A DNA stretch of 64,000 nt from Verrucomicrobiota bacterium (lineage in GTDB: Bacteria; Verrucomicrobiota; Verrucomicrobiia; Limisphaerales; JADJPG01). Made by a program: the position numbers and the translations under genes. Below the pieces are notes generated by a model. It saw nothing but the letters and a program-made list of their open reading frames with translations, was not told the DNA's origin and ran no database searches. The stretch covers positions 62,001 to 126,000 of the forward strand of contig JADJPG010000014.1 in NCBI GenBank assembly GCA_016713365.1. Reading direction: 5' to 3'. Positions 1 through 8,294 of this stretch are shown in pieces (positions within the stretch are counted from its first letter, which is position 1; each line of letters opens with the position of its first letter).

Positions 1-534
1 ACCATGCTCGCCGGCGTGGCGGGAGTGTTCGTGGCCAACCGCCTTTTCCTGAAGCTCCAGTGGTGCAAGGTGACGGTGATGAAAACGGCGTTGCTCGGTT
101 CGCTGGTGCCAAACGCCCTGCTGCTGTTCGTGCCGAGGCAATGGTGGGAAGCCTCGCTGCTGCTCATCATGGCCGGCAACTTCTGTCACATGATGTTTCT
201 CCCGCTGCTCTTCGCCGCCGTGCCGGACACGGTCGATTACGGGCTGAAAACCATCGGGCGCGGCGCGCTGGCGATGTTCTTCGCCGGACAACTGTTCGCG
301 CTGAAGATGGGCATCTCCGTCGGCGGCGGCTCAGGTGGATGGATCCTGGGAATGTTTGGTTATCAGGCCAACGTGGAACAAACGGAGCGCTCGTTGATGG
401 GCATCAAGTTCGCCTTTGCCGGCGCGCCGCTGGTGGCGGCCATCCTCGTGGTGATTCTCTTGCAGTTCTACAAATTGAAGAAAGGCTGGGAACAAAAGGA
501 TGGTATCGTCGGGCCCGGAGTGGAACCGCAGTAG
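1..534 (+). CDS. GPH/MFS-type sugar:cation symporter, C-terminal part
   Basis: This is the end of an inner-membrane transporter whose beginning lies before the window; the frame is open from base 1. The visible 177 residues hold about four hydrophobic segments and the pattern 'AVPDTVDYG', followed by a Gly-rich stretch and 'GWILGMFGYQ'. That layout is typical of the last third of the glycoside-pentoside-hexuronide:cation symporter family, which imports sugars with Na+ or H+. The GH43 beta-xylosidase 36 bp downstream on the same strand suggests that the substrate is a xylo-oligosaccharide or a related pentoside. The substrate is inferred from context only. Confidence 0.75.
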   Translation, partial: TMLAGVAGVFVANRLFLKLQWCKVTVMKTALLGSLVPNALLLFVPRQWWEASLLLIMAGNFCHMMFLPLLFAAVPDTVDYGLKTIGRGALAMFFAGQLFALKMGISVGGGSGGWILGMFGYQANVEQTERSLMGIKFAFAGAPLVAAILVVILLQFYKLKKGWEQKDGIVGPGVEPQ

Positions 535-570
535 GACTGGCTTTCAACTAGACGAACCCTTGTTCTCGTT

Positions 571-2226
571 ATGTCAGACAAATCGCCCATGACCATCCAG
601 AATCCGATCCTCCCGGGCTTCAATCCCGACCCGTCGATCCTCCGCGTCGGCGACGATTACTACATCGCCACCTCCACCTTCGAGTGGTTCCCCGGCGTGC
701 AGATCCATCACTCGCGCGACCTCGCGAACTGGCGGTTGCTGACCCGTCCGCTTCGCCGCGCCAGCCAGCTCAATATGCTCGGCGATCCCGATTCCTGCGG
801 CGTCTGGGCGCCGTGCCTGAGTTATGCGGATGGATTGTTCTGGCTGATTTACACTGACGTGAAGCGCTTCGGCCGTGCCAGCGTCGCCGGCGCGAGCGGT
901 TCTTCGATGCGCGACTTCCACAACTATCTCGTGACCTGTCCGACGATTGATGGTGAGTGGTCCGAGCCGGTTTATCTCAACAGTAGCGGCTTCGATCCTT
1001 CGCTCTTCCACGACGACGATGGTCGGAAGTATCTGCTGAACATGCTCTGGGATCACCGGCCGGGGCACAATCGCTTCGCCGGAATCGTAATCCAGGAATA
1101 CTCGGTCACGGCGCGCCGGCTCATCGGTGAGCGCGTGAACATTTTCAAAGGCACGGCGCTTGGCTTCACCGAGGCCCCGCATCTCTACAAGCGGGATGGC
1201 TGGTATTATCTGCTCACCGCGGAGGGCGGCACGAACTGGAACCACGCCGTCACGATGGCCCGCTCGCGCAATCTCACGGGTCCGTACGAGCTGCACCCGG
1301 ACACCTACATCATGAGCGCGCGGCAGCGGCCCGACTGCGAACTGCAACGCGCGGGACACGGGAGTCTGGTTGAGACCCAGAACGGTGAAACGTATCTGGC
1401 GTTCCTCGTGGGCCGACCGCTGCGCAACCGAGGGCGTTGCACGCTGGGCCGCGAAACGGCGATTCAAAAAATGGTCTGGGGCGAAGACGGCTGGCTGCGC
1501 ACGCTGGACGGGCAGGGGATTCCAACGGTCGAGACTCCGGCGCCTGAACTGCCCGCACATCCGTTTCCAGCCGCACCGGAGCGTGAAGACTTCGACTCAC
1601 CGGAGCTTCCCCTCGACTTCCAATGGCTGCGCACTCCGCATCCCGAGGAAATCTTTAGCCTCACTGCGCGGCCTGGTTTCCTGCGACTCATCGGTCGCGA
1701 AACTCTGGGTAGCCTTTACCGCCAGGCCTTGGTCGCGCGGCGTCAGCAGGCCCATTGCTTCAGCGCATCGACCGTGATCGAGTTCGAGCCAGAACATTTC
1801 CAACAGATGGCAGGGCTGGTCTGCTACTACAACAGCACCAAGTTCCACTACCTCTACCTCTCGCATGACGAGACCGTGGGCAAACATCTTCGCGTGATGA
1901 CCTGCGCGCCGGACTCGATGCAAGCCGACTCCTTCACCCCGCCCGTCGCCATCCCGACCGGCAAGCCTGTCCATCTGCGCGTCGAAGTAGATTTCGAGCG
2001 AATGCACTTCGCCTATCGCATCGACGGCGTGGACGCGGACTGGCACTGGCTCCCGCAGCAGTTCGACGCCAGCATTCTCTCCGACGAATGCCTTGCTCCC
2101 GGCCAGGCCCATTTCACCGGCGCCTTCGTCGGCATGGCTTGTCAGGACATGTCCGGAACCGCCCTCCACGCGGACTTCGATTTCTTCGACTACCGATCGA
2201 GAAGTTTTTGCGTGAACTCGTTTTGA
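571..2226 (+). CDS. GH43 family beta-xylosidase
   Basis: Glycoside hydrolase of family 43, probably releasing xylose from xylo-oligosaccharides. The 551 residues fit the two-domain xylosidases: a five-bladed propeller (about 8-320), then a concanavalin-like C-terminal domain (about 340-545). The family's three carboxylates are visible: Asp20 in 'FNPDPSIL' (base), Asp142 in 'SSGFDPSLF' (pKa modulator) and Glu201 in 'GFTEAPHLYKRDGWYYL' (acid). No signal peptide is seen, so it is probably cytoplasmic and acts on sugar imported by the preceding symporter. ATG 571 is used; a second ATG at 589 (MTIQNPILPG) is also possible. Arabinofuranosidase activity cannot be excluded, since GH43 members often do both. 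Confidence 0.88.
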   Translation: MSDKSPMTIQNPILPGFNPDPSILRVGDDYYIATSTFEWFPGVQIHHSRDLANWRLLTRPLRRASQLNMLGDPDSCGVWAPCLSYADGLFWLIYTDVKRFGRASVAGASGSSMRDFHNYLVTCPTIDGEWSEPVYLNSSGFDPSLFHDDDGRKYLLNMLWDHRPGHNRFAGIVIQEYSVTARRLIGERVNIFKGTALGFTEAPHLYKRDGWYYLLTAEGGTNWNHAVTMARSRNLTGPYELHPDTYIMSARQRPDCELQRAGHGSLVETQNGETYLAFLVGRPLRNRGRCTLGRETAIQKMVWGEDGWLRTLDGQGIPTVETPAPELPAHPFPAAPEREDFDSPELPLDFQWLRTPHPEEIFSLTARPGFLRLIGRETLGSLYRQALVARRQQAHCFSASTVIEFEPEHFQQMAGLVCYYNSTKFHYLYLSHDETVGKHLRVMTCAPDSMQADSFTPPVAIPTGKPVHLRVEVDFERMHFAYRIDGVDADWHWLPQQFDASILSDECLAPGQAHFTGAFVGMACQDMSGTALHADFDFFDYRSRSFCVNSF

Positions 2227-2318
2227 AGTGATCGAGGTGACATCACTGAATCGATTTCAGCAGGTGTAATGGGTGCTTCCTGACGACCTTGGAAACGATG
2301 GGGTCGATGGCTGGGCGC

Positions 2319-3245
2319 TTACCTCTCCCCCCACACCACCAGTATCACGAATGCTGCATAGAGCGCCAATAACACCACGCCGCGCCAGCGCGGGATTAAG
2401 CCGTCCCGCCGTGGAAACGTCAGCAACGTACTCAGGACACCAAAGCCCAGCGCCCACCTGACTTCACGCAGTTCGACGTGAATTGGACAGATTACCGCCG
2501 CCGTGCCGACGATGAACAGGCCGTTGAAGACGTTGCTTCCCAGCACGGTGCCCAGGCCGATTTCCTCGTGGCCTCTGAGTTTTGAAATCACGGTGGTCGC
2601 CAGTTCCGGCATCGACGTTCCTACTGCGACGATCGTCGCGCCGATGACAAACTCCGGGAGGCCAAACATCACCGCAATGTCGCGCGCGCCCAGAACGATG
2701 AAATGACCGGAGCCGATGAGAAAGGCGAGTCCGACGGGGATGGTTGCGAACATTCGCCACCGTATTGATTCTCCCAAAACTGCGGCGGCGGAGTTGCGTT
2801 CCTGGCGCGCTGAATTGATCACCATGATCAACCAGACGAGAAAAAAGACCAGCAACGCGATCCCATCGGTGCGGGAGATTCGCCCGTCGAATCCAAGCGC
2901 GCCGACCGCGACAGGAACCAGCAGTGCCACCGGGAAGTCACGCCGTACGCTGGCGCGAGGACTGACGATTCCCGACATGCAGAGCGCGACGGCCAGAATC
3001 AGGGCCACGTTGACCACGTTGCTGCCCAGCGCATCGCCCAGCGAAATTTCCGGGCGTCCTGACAGCGCTGACCCCACGGCAACCGAGAGTTCCGGGCTGG
3101 AGGTGGCGAACGCGGCGACCGTGGTGGCGACAATTGCGGCGGATACTCGGGCCCAACTCGCCAGGCCGACGAGGCCGCGGACAAATAGTTCACCGCCGAT
3201 TCCAGCGCACACGACACCGATGAGCAATGCGAGATAGGGATTCAT
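2319..3245 (-). CDS. CaCA-family sodium/calcium antiporter
   Basis: Inner-membrane cation antiporter of the Ca2+:cation family (YrbG-like), 308 residues with about ten membrane segments. Both diagnostic alpha repeats are present: 'FATSSPELSVAVGSAL' with 'GDALGSNVVNVALIL' in the first half, and 'VGTSMPELATTVISKL' with 'GTVLGSNVFNGLFIVG' in the second. These repeats line the ion pathway and carry the conserved acidic residues (the Glu of PEL). It follows a universal stress protein by 12 bp on the same strand and is probably co-transcribed with it. Ca2+ is the likely ion, but Na+ or K+ cannot be excluded. Confidence 0.87.
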   Translation of the reverse strand: MNPYLALLIGVVCAGIGGELFVRGLVGLASWARVSAAIVATTVAAFATSSPELSVAVGSALSGRPEISLGDALGSNVVNVALILAVALCMSGIVSPRASVRRDFPVALLVPVAVGALGFDGRISRTDGIALLVFFLVWLIMVINSARQERNSAAAVLGESIRWRMFATIPVGLAFLIGSGHFIVLGARDIAVMFGLPEFVIGATIVAVGTSMPELATTVISKLRGHEEIGLGTVLGSNVFNGLFIVGTAAVICPIHVELREVRWALGFGVLSTLLTFPRRDGLIPRWRGVVLLALYAAFVILVVWGER

Positions 3246-3257
3246 TCGACCAAGTCG

Positions 3258-3725
3258 TTATCGTCCCGGATTTTTGCGCACGACGAGGACGGGACAGCGC
3301 GCATGGCGAACGACGCGTTCGGCGACGCTGCCGAGGACGGCGTGCTTCAGGCCCGTGTAACCGTGTGTGCCGATTACAATCAGGTCCGCGCCAGCCTTGC
3401 TCGCGGTGGCGACGATGACTTCCCACGGCTTTCCAGCTTTGATCAGCGGGCGACTGAAGCGGACTCCGCTGGCCTGAGCCTTGGCCAGTTCTGTGAGTTC
3501 TTGGGCGACCCGGGCACGCAGCTGTACTTGTGTCTGGCGGGAGACTGTTCCTTCGATGAGAAAGCCCGGCGTCACTGGCTCGATGACGTGCAGTTGGACG
3601 AGGGATCCACCGGTGAGTTTCGCGAGTGCTGCGGCCTGCTCGAGCGCGGCGATGGAACAGTCCGAGAAATCACACGGAACCAGGATCGACTTGGGCAACA
3701 GCGAATGAGGTGACTTGGATTTCAT
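3258..3725 (-). CDS. Universal stress protein, UspA family
   Basis: Small cytoplasmic stress protein of 155 residues. It starts with the usual 'ILVPCDFSDCSIAALEQA' strand-helix unit and ends with the ATP-binding signature 'GTHGYTGLKHAVLGSVAE' followed by 'CPVLVV'. The G-x2-G-x9-G-S spacing is intact, which places it with the nucleotide-binding USP subgroup. It lies between two cation antiporters on the same strand (71 bp after one, 12 bp before the other), so it may tune their activity or expression. That link rests on position alone. Confidence 0.9.
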   Translation of the reverse strand: MKSKSPHSLLPKSILVPCDFSDCSIAALEQAAALAKLTGGSLVQLHVIEPVTPGFLIEGTVSRQTQVQLRARVAQELTELAKAQASGVRFSRPLIKAGKPWEVIVATASKAGADLIVIGTHGYTGLKHAVLGSVAERVVRHARCPVLVVRKNPGR

Positions 3726-3796
3726 GGCACGACTATGCGGAAGGGATTCACCGGGGCAAAGCTACTTCATCGTTTGGTGCCTGTGGCAAATTGCGG

Positions 3797-5074
3797 TTAA
3801 TGCAACAGCCAGAAGAACACGATGGATACGGCCGTGGGCACGAGTGCGCCCAAGAACAGTCCAAGCGGGCTGATGCCTTCGCCGTTGAACACTTTCGCAT
3901 CTTGAAGAATGCCCACGCCGGCCGGGTTCGGCGCGTTGGCGATGACGGTCAGGCCGCCCCCGGTGACGGCTCCGGCCACGAGCGCGTATTTCAGTTCGTC
4001 TGAAATCCCGTCCACCAGCGAACCCAGATAAGTGAGCGCCGCGTTATCCGTGAGGGCGGTGAGCCCGGTGGCGCCGAAGAACAGTGCTCCGCCGTTGAGG
4101 CTCTGGATGAGCGGTTTCAGCCAGTAGGCCTGGAGGGAGCCGAGGGTGACCAATCCCGCGAGAAAGAAACCAACCAGCAATCCTTCACGCAGCTTCAGGG
4201 AATCCTGATACTCCGCGGTCGCAGTGACCAAGCCGAGAAAGAGCACCATGATTCCAAAGAAGACGTCCGGATGATGCGCGAACGCGACCACGAGACCGAG
4301 GAAGGCCATGTGCAAGGTGGTGAGCCAGGCTGGAATGGAAGCGCTGGAGTCGCGTTTCACTGGGACCTGCATCAGCTCCCGTCGGAAAACAAGCGTGACG
4401 AGAATCGTCGACACTACGCAGCTCGCGGCGGCGCGCCAGCCGAAGTTCGTGATCATGAACGTCGTGTCCCAGTTCCATTTCGCGGCGACCATCAGCACTG
4501 GCGGAGCGGCGAAGTGAGTCAGCGTGCCGCCGATGGATACGTTCACGAACAGCAATCCCAGCGTGGCGTACGCGAGCTTCGTGGAGATGCCGCAATCGAA
4601 ATACCGTCGCTTGAGCACGAGCGCGAGCAGGGTCATCGCCGCCGGCTCGGTGATGAATGAGCCCAGAAGCGGGCCCAAAATCAGGGCGGCCACGTAGAAC
4701 GAGACGCTTTCTCCCAGCGGTAGTGCGCGGGCGGCGAGCGAAATCACCGATTCGGCCAGCTTGACCACCGGTCGGGTCGCGGCAACCACCATGACGACGA
4801 GCACGAACTTCGGTTCAGTGAAGTTCAGTCCCTCGATGTAAACCACCGCGTCGTGGAAGGAGCGATTGAGCGAGGCGATGCCGAGAAACAAGGCGGCGGC
4901 CCAAAGGCCGAAGACCACTTCCGTCTCGGCCAGAAAATGCAGGACGTTCTCCTTGATGGAGCCTGGAGGATACTGGTGGGCCCAATGAGCAAAGCGTTTG
5001 ACCGAAAACGTATGCAGCACGGCCAGCCCGAAGAATATCGAGGCCAGGAGTTCTATTGGAGACGGATTTGTCAT
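3797..5074 (-). CDS. Putative Na+/H+ antiporter, PF07399-type membrane protein
   Basis: Polytopic membrane protein of 425 residues with roughly ten to twelve hydrophobic segments. It resembles the family annotated as putative Na+/H+ antiporter (DUF1504/PF07399), which is distantly related to the ArsB/NhaD permeases. Supporting stretches are 'HFLAETEVVFGLWAAAL', 'GSFITEPAAMTLLALVL', 'GLTALTDNAALTYLGSLV' and 'VIANAPNPAGVGIL', each with charged or Asn/Pro residues inside the membrane as expected for an ion path. It lies upstream of the universal stress protein and Ca2+/cation antiporter genes and may form one ion-homeostasis operon with them. The ion is not proven from sequence. Confidence 0.8.
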   Translation of the reverse strand: MTNPSPIELLASIFFGLAVLHTFSVKRFAHWAHQYPPGSIKENVLHFLAETEVVFGLWAAALFLGIASLNRSFHDAVVYIEGLNFTEPKFVLVVMVVAATRPVVKLAESVISLAARALPLGESVSFYVAALILGPLLGSFITEPAAMTLLALVLKRRYFDCGISTKLAYATLGLLFVNVSIGGTLTHFAAPPVLMVAAKWNWDTTFMITNFGWRAAASCVVSTILVTLVFRRELMQVPVKRDSSASIPAWLTTLHMAFLGLVVAFAHHPDVFFGIMVLFLGLVTATAEYQDSLKLREGLLVGFFLAGLVTLGSLQAYWLKPLIQSLNGGALFFGATGLTALTDNAALTYLGSLVDGISDELKYALVAGAVTGGGLTVIANAPNPAGVGILQDAKVFNGEGISPLGLFLGALVPTAVSIVFFWLLH

Positions 5075-5205
5075 AGGGTAGATTTCTGGGGAGGAGGCAG
5101 GTTGAATGGGTTGTGGAATTGATTCAGGTTGGGCCGGATTGAGATCATCAATCTTCTCTCAGTTTCAGTTCATCAACGTTGACTGACTTTGTAGTTCGCC
5201 CGGCG

Positions 5206-5229
5206 CTGCCCGATGCCAGCATCGGGCAG
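5206..5229. repeat. Near-perfect 24-base palindrome
   Basis: Two 11-base arms (5206-5216 and 5219-5229) pair exactly around two central bases. It lies in the 224-bp gap between two minus-strand genes. It has no T-run on either side, so it is more like a short dispersed palindromic repeat or a protein-binding site than an intrinsic terminator. Its function is unknown. Confidence 0.45.
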
Positions 5230-5298
5230 GAACGGCAAAGCCAAATTCTGCAAGCACCGGCAAATGCGTCAGTGGATCGGTCGACTGGTTTCTGTCCA

Positions 5299-5742
5299 TC
5301 ATTCTCGTTTCCCGTCTTCCGACGGTGCAATGCCTTCGCGAGGGCCGGAATTATTCCGGGGGATTGTTCCCGTCTTGTAAAACTCCGGCGGACGTTCGCC
5401 GTGCATGAGATACATCATCATTCCCACGGTGAGAATCATCAAGAAGGTGAGTAATAGTGCGCCTGCAAGTTTTCCCGGTGTTTCGCTGGCTGACGCCGAC
5501 CAGGCATCAACCATCTGAGTCAAGAGTACAAACGCCAGAGCAACCAACGTGAGCATCGCCCACGTCCGGCGTTTGTTCCCCGCCAACCCCACGATTCCCC
5601 ATAGGACACTCAACCCGCCGGCTACAAGACTTGCGATGAAGGTGACCCTGGCCAGAGGTGGAGAGACCTGCTGAAGGGTGAAGGCAAGAACGGCGATCAA
5701 GAGTCCGTAACCAACGACTATGCTTCCCATCTTTTTGCTCAT
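5299..5742 (-). CDS. Unrecognised four-helix membrane protein
   Basis: 147 residues with four hydrophobic segments (about 8-24, 31-50, 60-80, 90-112) and a hydrophilic Pro/Arg-rich tail of some 35 residues. I do not recognise the family. It starts with MSKKMGS at ATG 5742. It lies 224 bp upstream of the Na+/H+ antiporter-like gene on the same strand and could belong to the same transcription unit, although the palindrome at 5206-5229 sits between them. It could be a small accessory membrane protein. Confidence 0.6.
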   Translation of the reverse strand: MSKKMGSIVVGYGLLIAVLAFTLQQVSPPLARVTFIASLVAGGLSVLWGIVGLAGNKRRTWAMLTLVALAFVLLTQMVDAWSASASETPGKLAGALLLTFLMILTVGMMMYLMHGERPPEFYKTGTIPRNNSGPREGIAPSEDGKRE

Positions 5743-6711
5743 AACGAGAGGGATCTGGTCGTTGCCGTATCAGCGAGGACTTCAAGCTGTGAACGAAATC
5801 GCCAACGCGGGGAATCCTGCCGCATGTGGCGACGGAACTCCGTTGTTGCACTGCCCTGTTTAGTTGGAGCGAATTCGGGTTCAGTGAAGACGATGATTCA
5901 GGCAATTAACCAATTCCGATGTTCTGTTGCACACGACGCAACTGTATTCATCGAATGGTGGCCCGCCCATCCGCGATAGCCTCCGGAGCCCTCCGGCCCA
6001 GGACCCTTAGTTAAGACTGGTCCTCCGAGGAGAACCAATGTGTGTTATTCAACGCCTCGGTATGCGATCGGTCAAGACCTCAAGGCCGCTCAAGGCCGAC
6101 GATTTGACCTGGTAGCCACCTCAATACGATTGGTCTGGCCGCGGCCGCGATTTGCGATGTCGCGGACTCCCGGGGGATTAGAGACAATCGGCGTCGAGTG
6201 GGATCAGTAATCTTTATCCGCCAGCCTTCACGAGGCACGGGGGGCTCGTAAAGTCGCGCTCGCAATTCTGCTGCACGTGGAAGATCCTCCCCGGATCGCT
6301 ATTTGATTTGACCAAATATTTCCATGGGTCCTTTTTTTGCGAGCGAACGCCTCTCACTCTCATTGCTTGCCTTCGCCCTGGGGGAGTTTTTCCTGGACGG
6401 ACGCCCTTCACGTCCATCCATCCGTCCACCTTCGCTTAGGAGGACAGCCGTGGACGGAAGAGGGAGGGAGGGGGTCGCGAATGCGCACGGGTCTCGGGAC
6501 GCCGATGGGACGGGCCTCCGAAAAATCTGAACTAAAAAGACCCCCAAGGGTCGGCCGCAAAAATTTTGAGCCCTAAATGGGGTGCTGATTCAGGCGGGGC
6601 TTTTGCCCTTTCCGGTATTGCTTCCCGGTACTTAATCCGTCCGCCTTCCCGGCGGACGCATCCGCGAGGTGAGCGCCCCGCCGTCGCGATCGGCGAAATG
6701 GCGATTCCGGA
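5743..6711. other. Long intergenic region without a recognisable gene
   Basis: About 970 bp between a minus-strand membrane protein gene and a plus-strand secreted protein gene. No open frame here resembles a protein. It contains short G/C-rich direct and inverted repeats, for example GGACGGACG / CGTCCATCC near 6395-6420, and a run of short GGAGGG-type repeats near 6460. It must hold the promoters of both flanking genes. It may be remnant DNA; I see no RNA gene that I can name. Confidence 0.5.
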
Positions 6712-8120
6712 ATGCCGTGTGCTCAATGGGGAGTGGTGTGGAGAATGTGTTTATGGATGGTTGTCTGGTTGATGCTGGCGGTGGGCCTCAGCGCCCAGCG
6801 GATCAATCATGCCGGGCGCATTTTGGGTCCTGAGCCGGTGGTCACCAATGCTACTTTGTTTAACACCCCGGAATCCGATGCGATCGTCTCGCAGATGCAA
6901 ATCCTGCCGGTGGACAATGCATGGAATGAGGACATTTCCCGCCGTCCGCTCTTGTCCAATTCCGCAGCAATGGTGTCCCAGATTGTGGCCGACCTTCAAT
7001 CCACTCGCCGCAATCTCCGCGCCTTCTACGAAATGAACTTCGTTCTCGTTCCGGGAAGCCAGCCGTTGGTGCCCATCACTTTCGATCTGTACGGCGATGA
7101 ATCTGATCCCAGTCCCTATCCGATTCCGAGCCAGCTCCCGATTGAAACCTGGCCGCATGATACACCCAGCAATTACACCCTCTATGACTGGCAGCGGGAC
7201 ATTTATCAGGACGGCGGCGATCGCCACGCCATCATCGTGCAGCCGAGTTCGGGAGATGTCTGGGAAACTTGGCAGACTCAACTCGTGCTGGCCAATGGGC
7301 AGACCAATTGGCACGCCGCAAACGGCGCCAAGTTTAACCTCAACACGAATGCCCTTCGTCCTGCGGGTTGGACTTCAGCAGATGCCGCCGGGCTGAGCAT
7401 GTTCGCAGGACTCGTCCGTTACGATGAATGCCAGCGCGGCATCGTAGAGCACGCGTTGCGTGTCGTCGTCGCCCGCAGCCGACAAAGCTATCTGTATCCC
7501 GCCACGCACCATGCTTCTTCCGATACAAATCCCAACCGGCCTGCGATGGGGCAGCGATTGCGCCTGAAATCTTCGTTCGTCATTCCGTCGACTTGGTCCA
7601 CGGAAGAGAAAGCCGTGCTCAACGCGTTGAAAAAGTATGGAGCACTGGTGGCGGACAACGGTGGATTCTTTTCTCTTTCGGTCGCGCCGGACCACCGTTG
7701 GTCCAGCAGCGCGTTCAGCCACTTGACGAGCGTCTCGGTGACCAACTTCGAAGTTGTGCTGGGCACTGGACCGAATGAAGGCCCGCGTTCACCGGGCGCG
7801 CCTCGGGTGAATACTGGCCCGGACCTCGCTGCTGCCGTAGACACTCCGATCGAGCTGAACGCGCAAGTCGTTTACACCAACGCCCCGCCGCTCGGTTACC
7901 TGTGGAGGCTGTACTCCGGGCCAGCTTCGGTGACGTTTAGCTCGACCAATCAGCCTTCCACGACGGTGTCATTTCCATCACCCGGCGAATACGTCGTGAT
8001 GTTCAGTGCCGACAATGGGGCCACGCCGTCGCCTATGATGCGCTCACCATCACTGCTAGGGCGCGGGCCAGAGACCGGGTGCTCCGGGACCAGTCTGCGA
8101 AGGGGCTTGTCAGCCAGTAG
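6712..8120 (+). pseudogene. Secreted protein with C-terminal PKD-like domain, frameshifted
   Basis: A signal peptide (hydrophobic stretch 12-28, cut near 'GLSAQ') is followed by a conserved but unnamed domain (about 55-340) with 'PVDNAWNEDISRRP' and 'RDIYQDGGDRHAIIVQP', then a PKD/Ig-like domain (about 370-435). The open frame runs to 8181, but after the GGGG run at 8017-8020 the protein stops making sense. One extra base there restores 'HAVAYDALTITA', the normal end of a PKD domain, and moves the stop to 8118-8120 (about 469 residues). Read as written, the last 50 or so residues are out-of-frame noise. It may be a sequencing slip in the G run or a recent mutation. The 174 bp after it carry short G/C-rich inverted repeats. 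The function of the main domain is unknown to me. Confidence 0.7.
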
Positions 8121-8294
8121 TGCGGGGGAGATATCCTCCTTGGGGCCGTTGAGCACGATGGCGGCTTGCGGCCAGGGGTAATGGCGGCCGCCGGGCCCCC
8201 GCGGGTTGAATAACGTGGAGGAAACGCGGCGTTCACCTCGCTCCATCGTCTAGAGACGCCGTCACATTGCGGCGGGTTGAAGCCCGCGCTCCTT

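Noticed and set aside
5206..5229. Intrinsic terminator
   Set aside because: The palindrome pairs well but has only two loop bases and no T-run on either strand.
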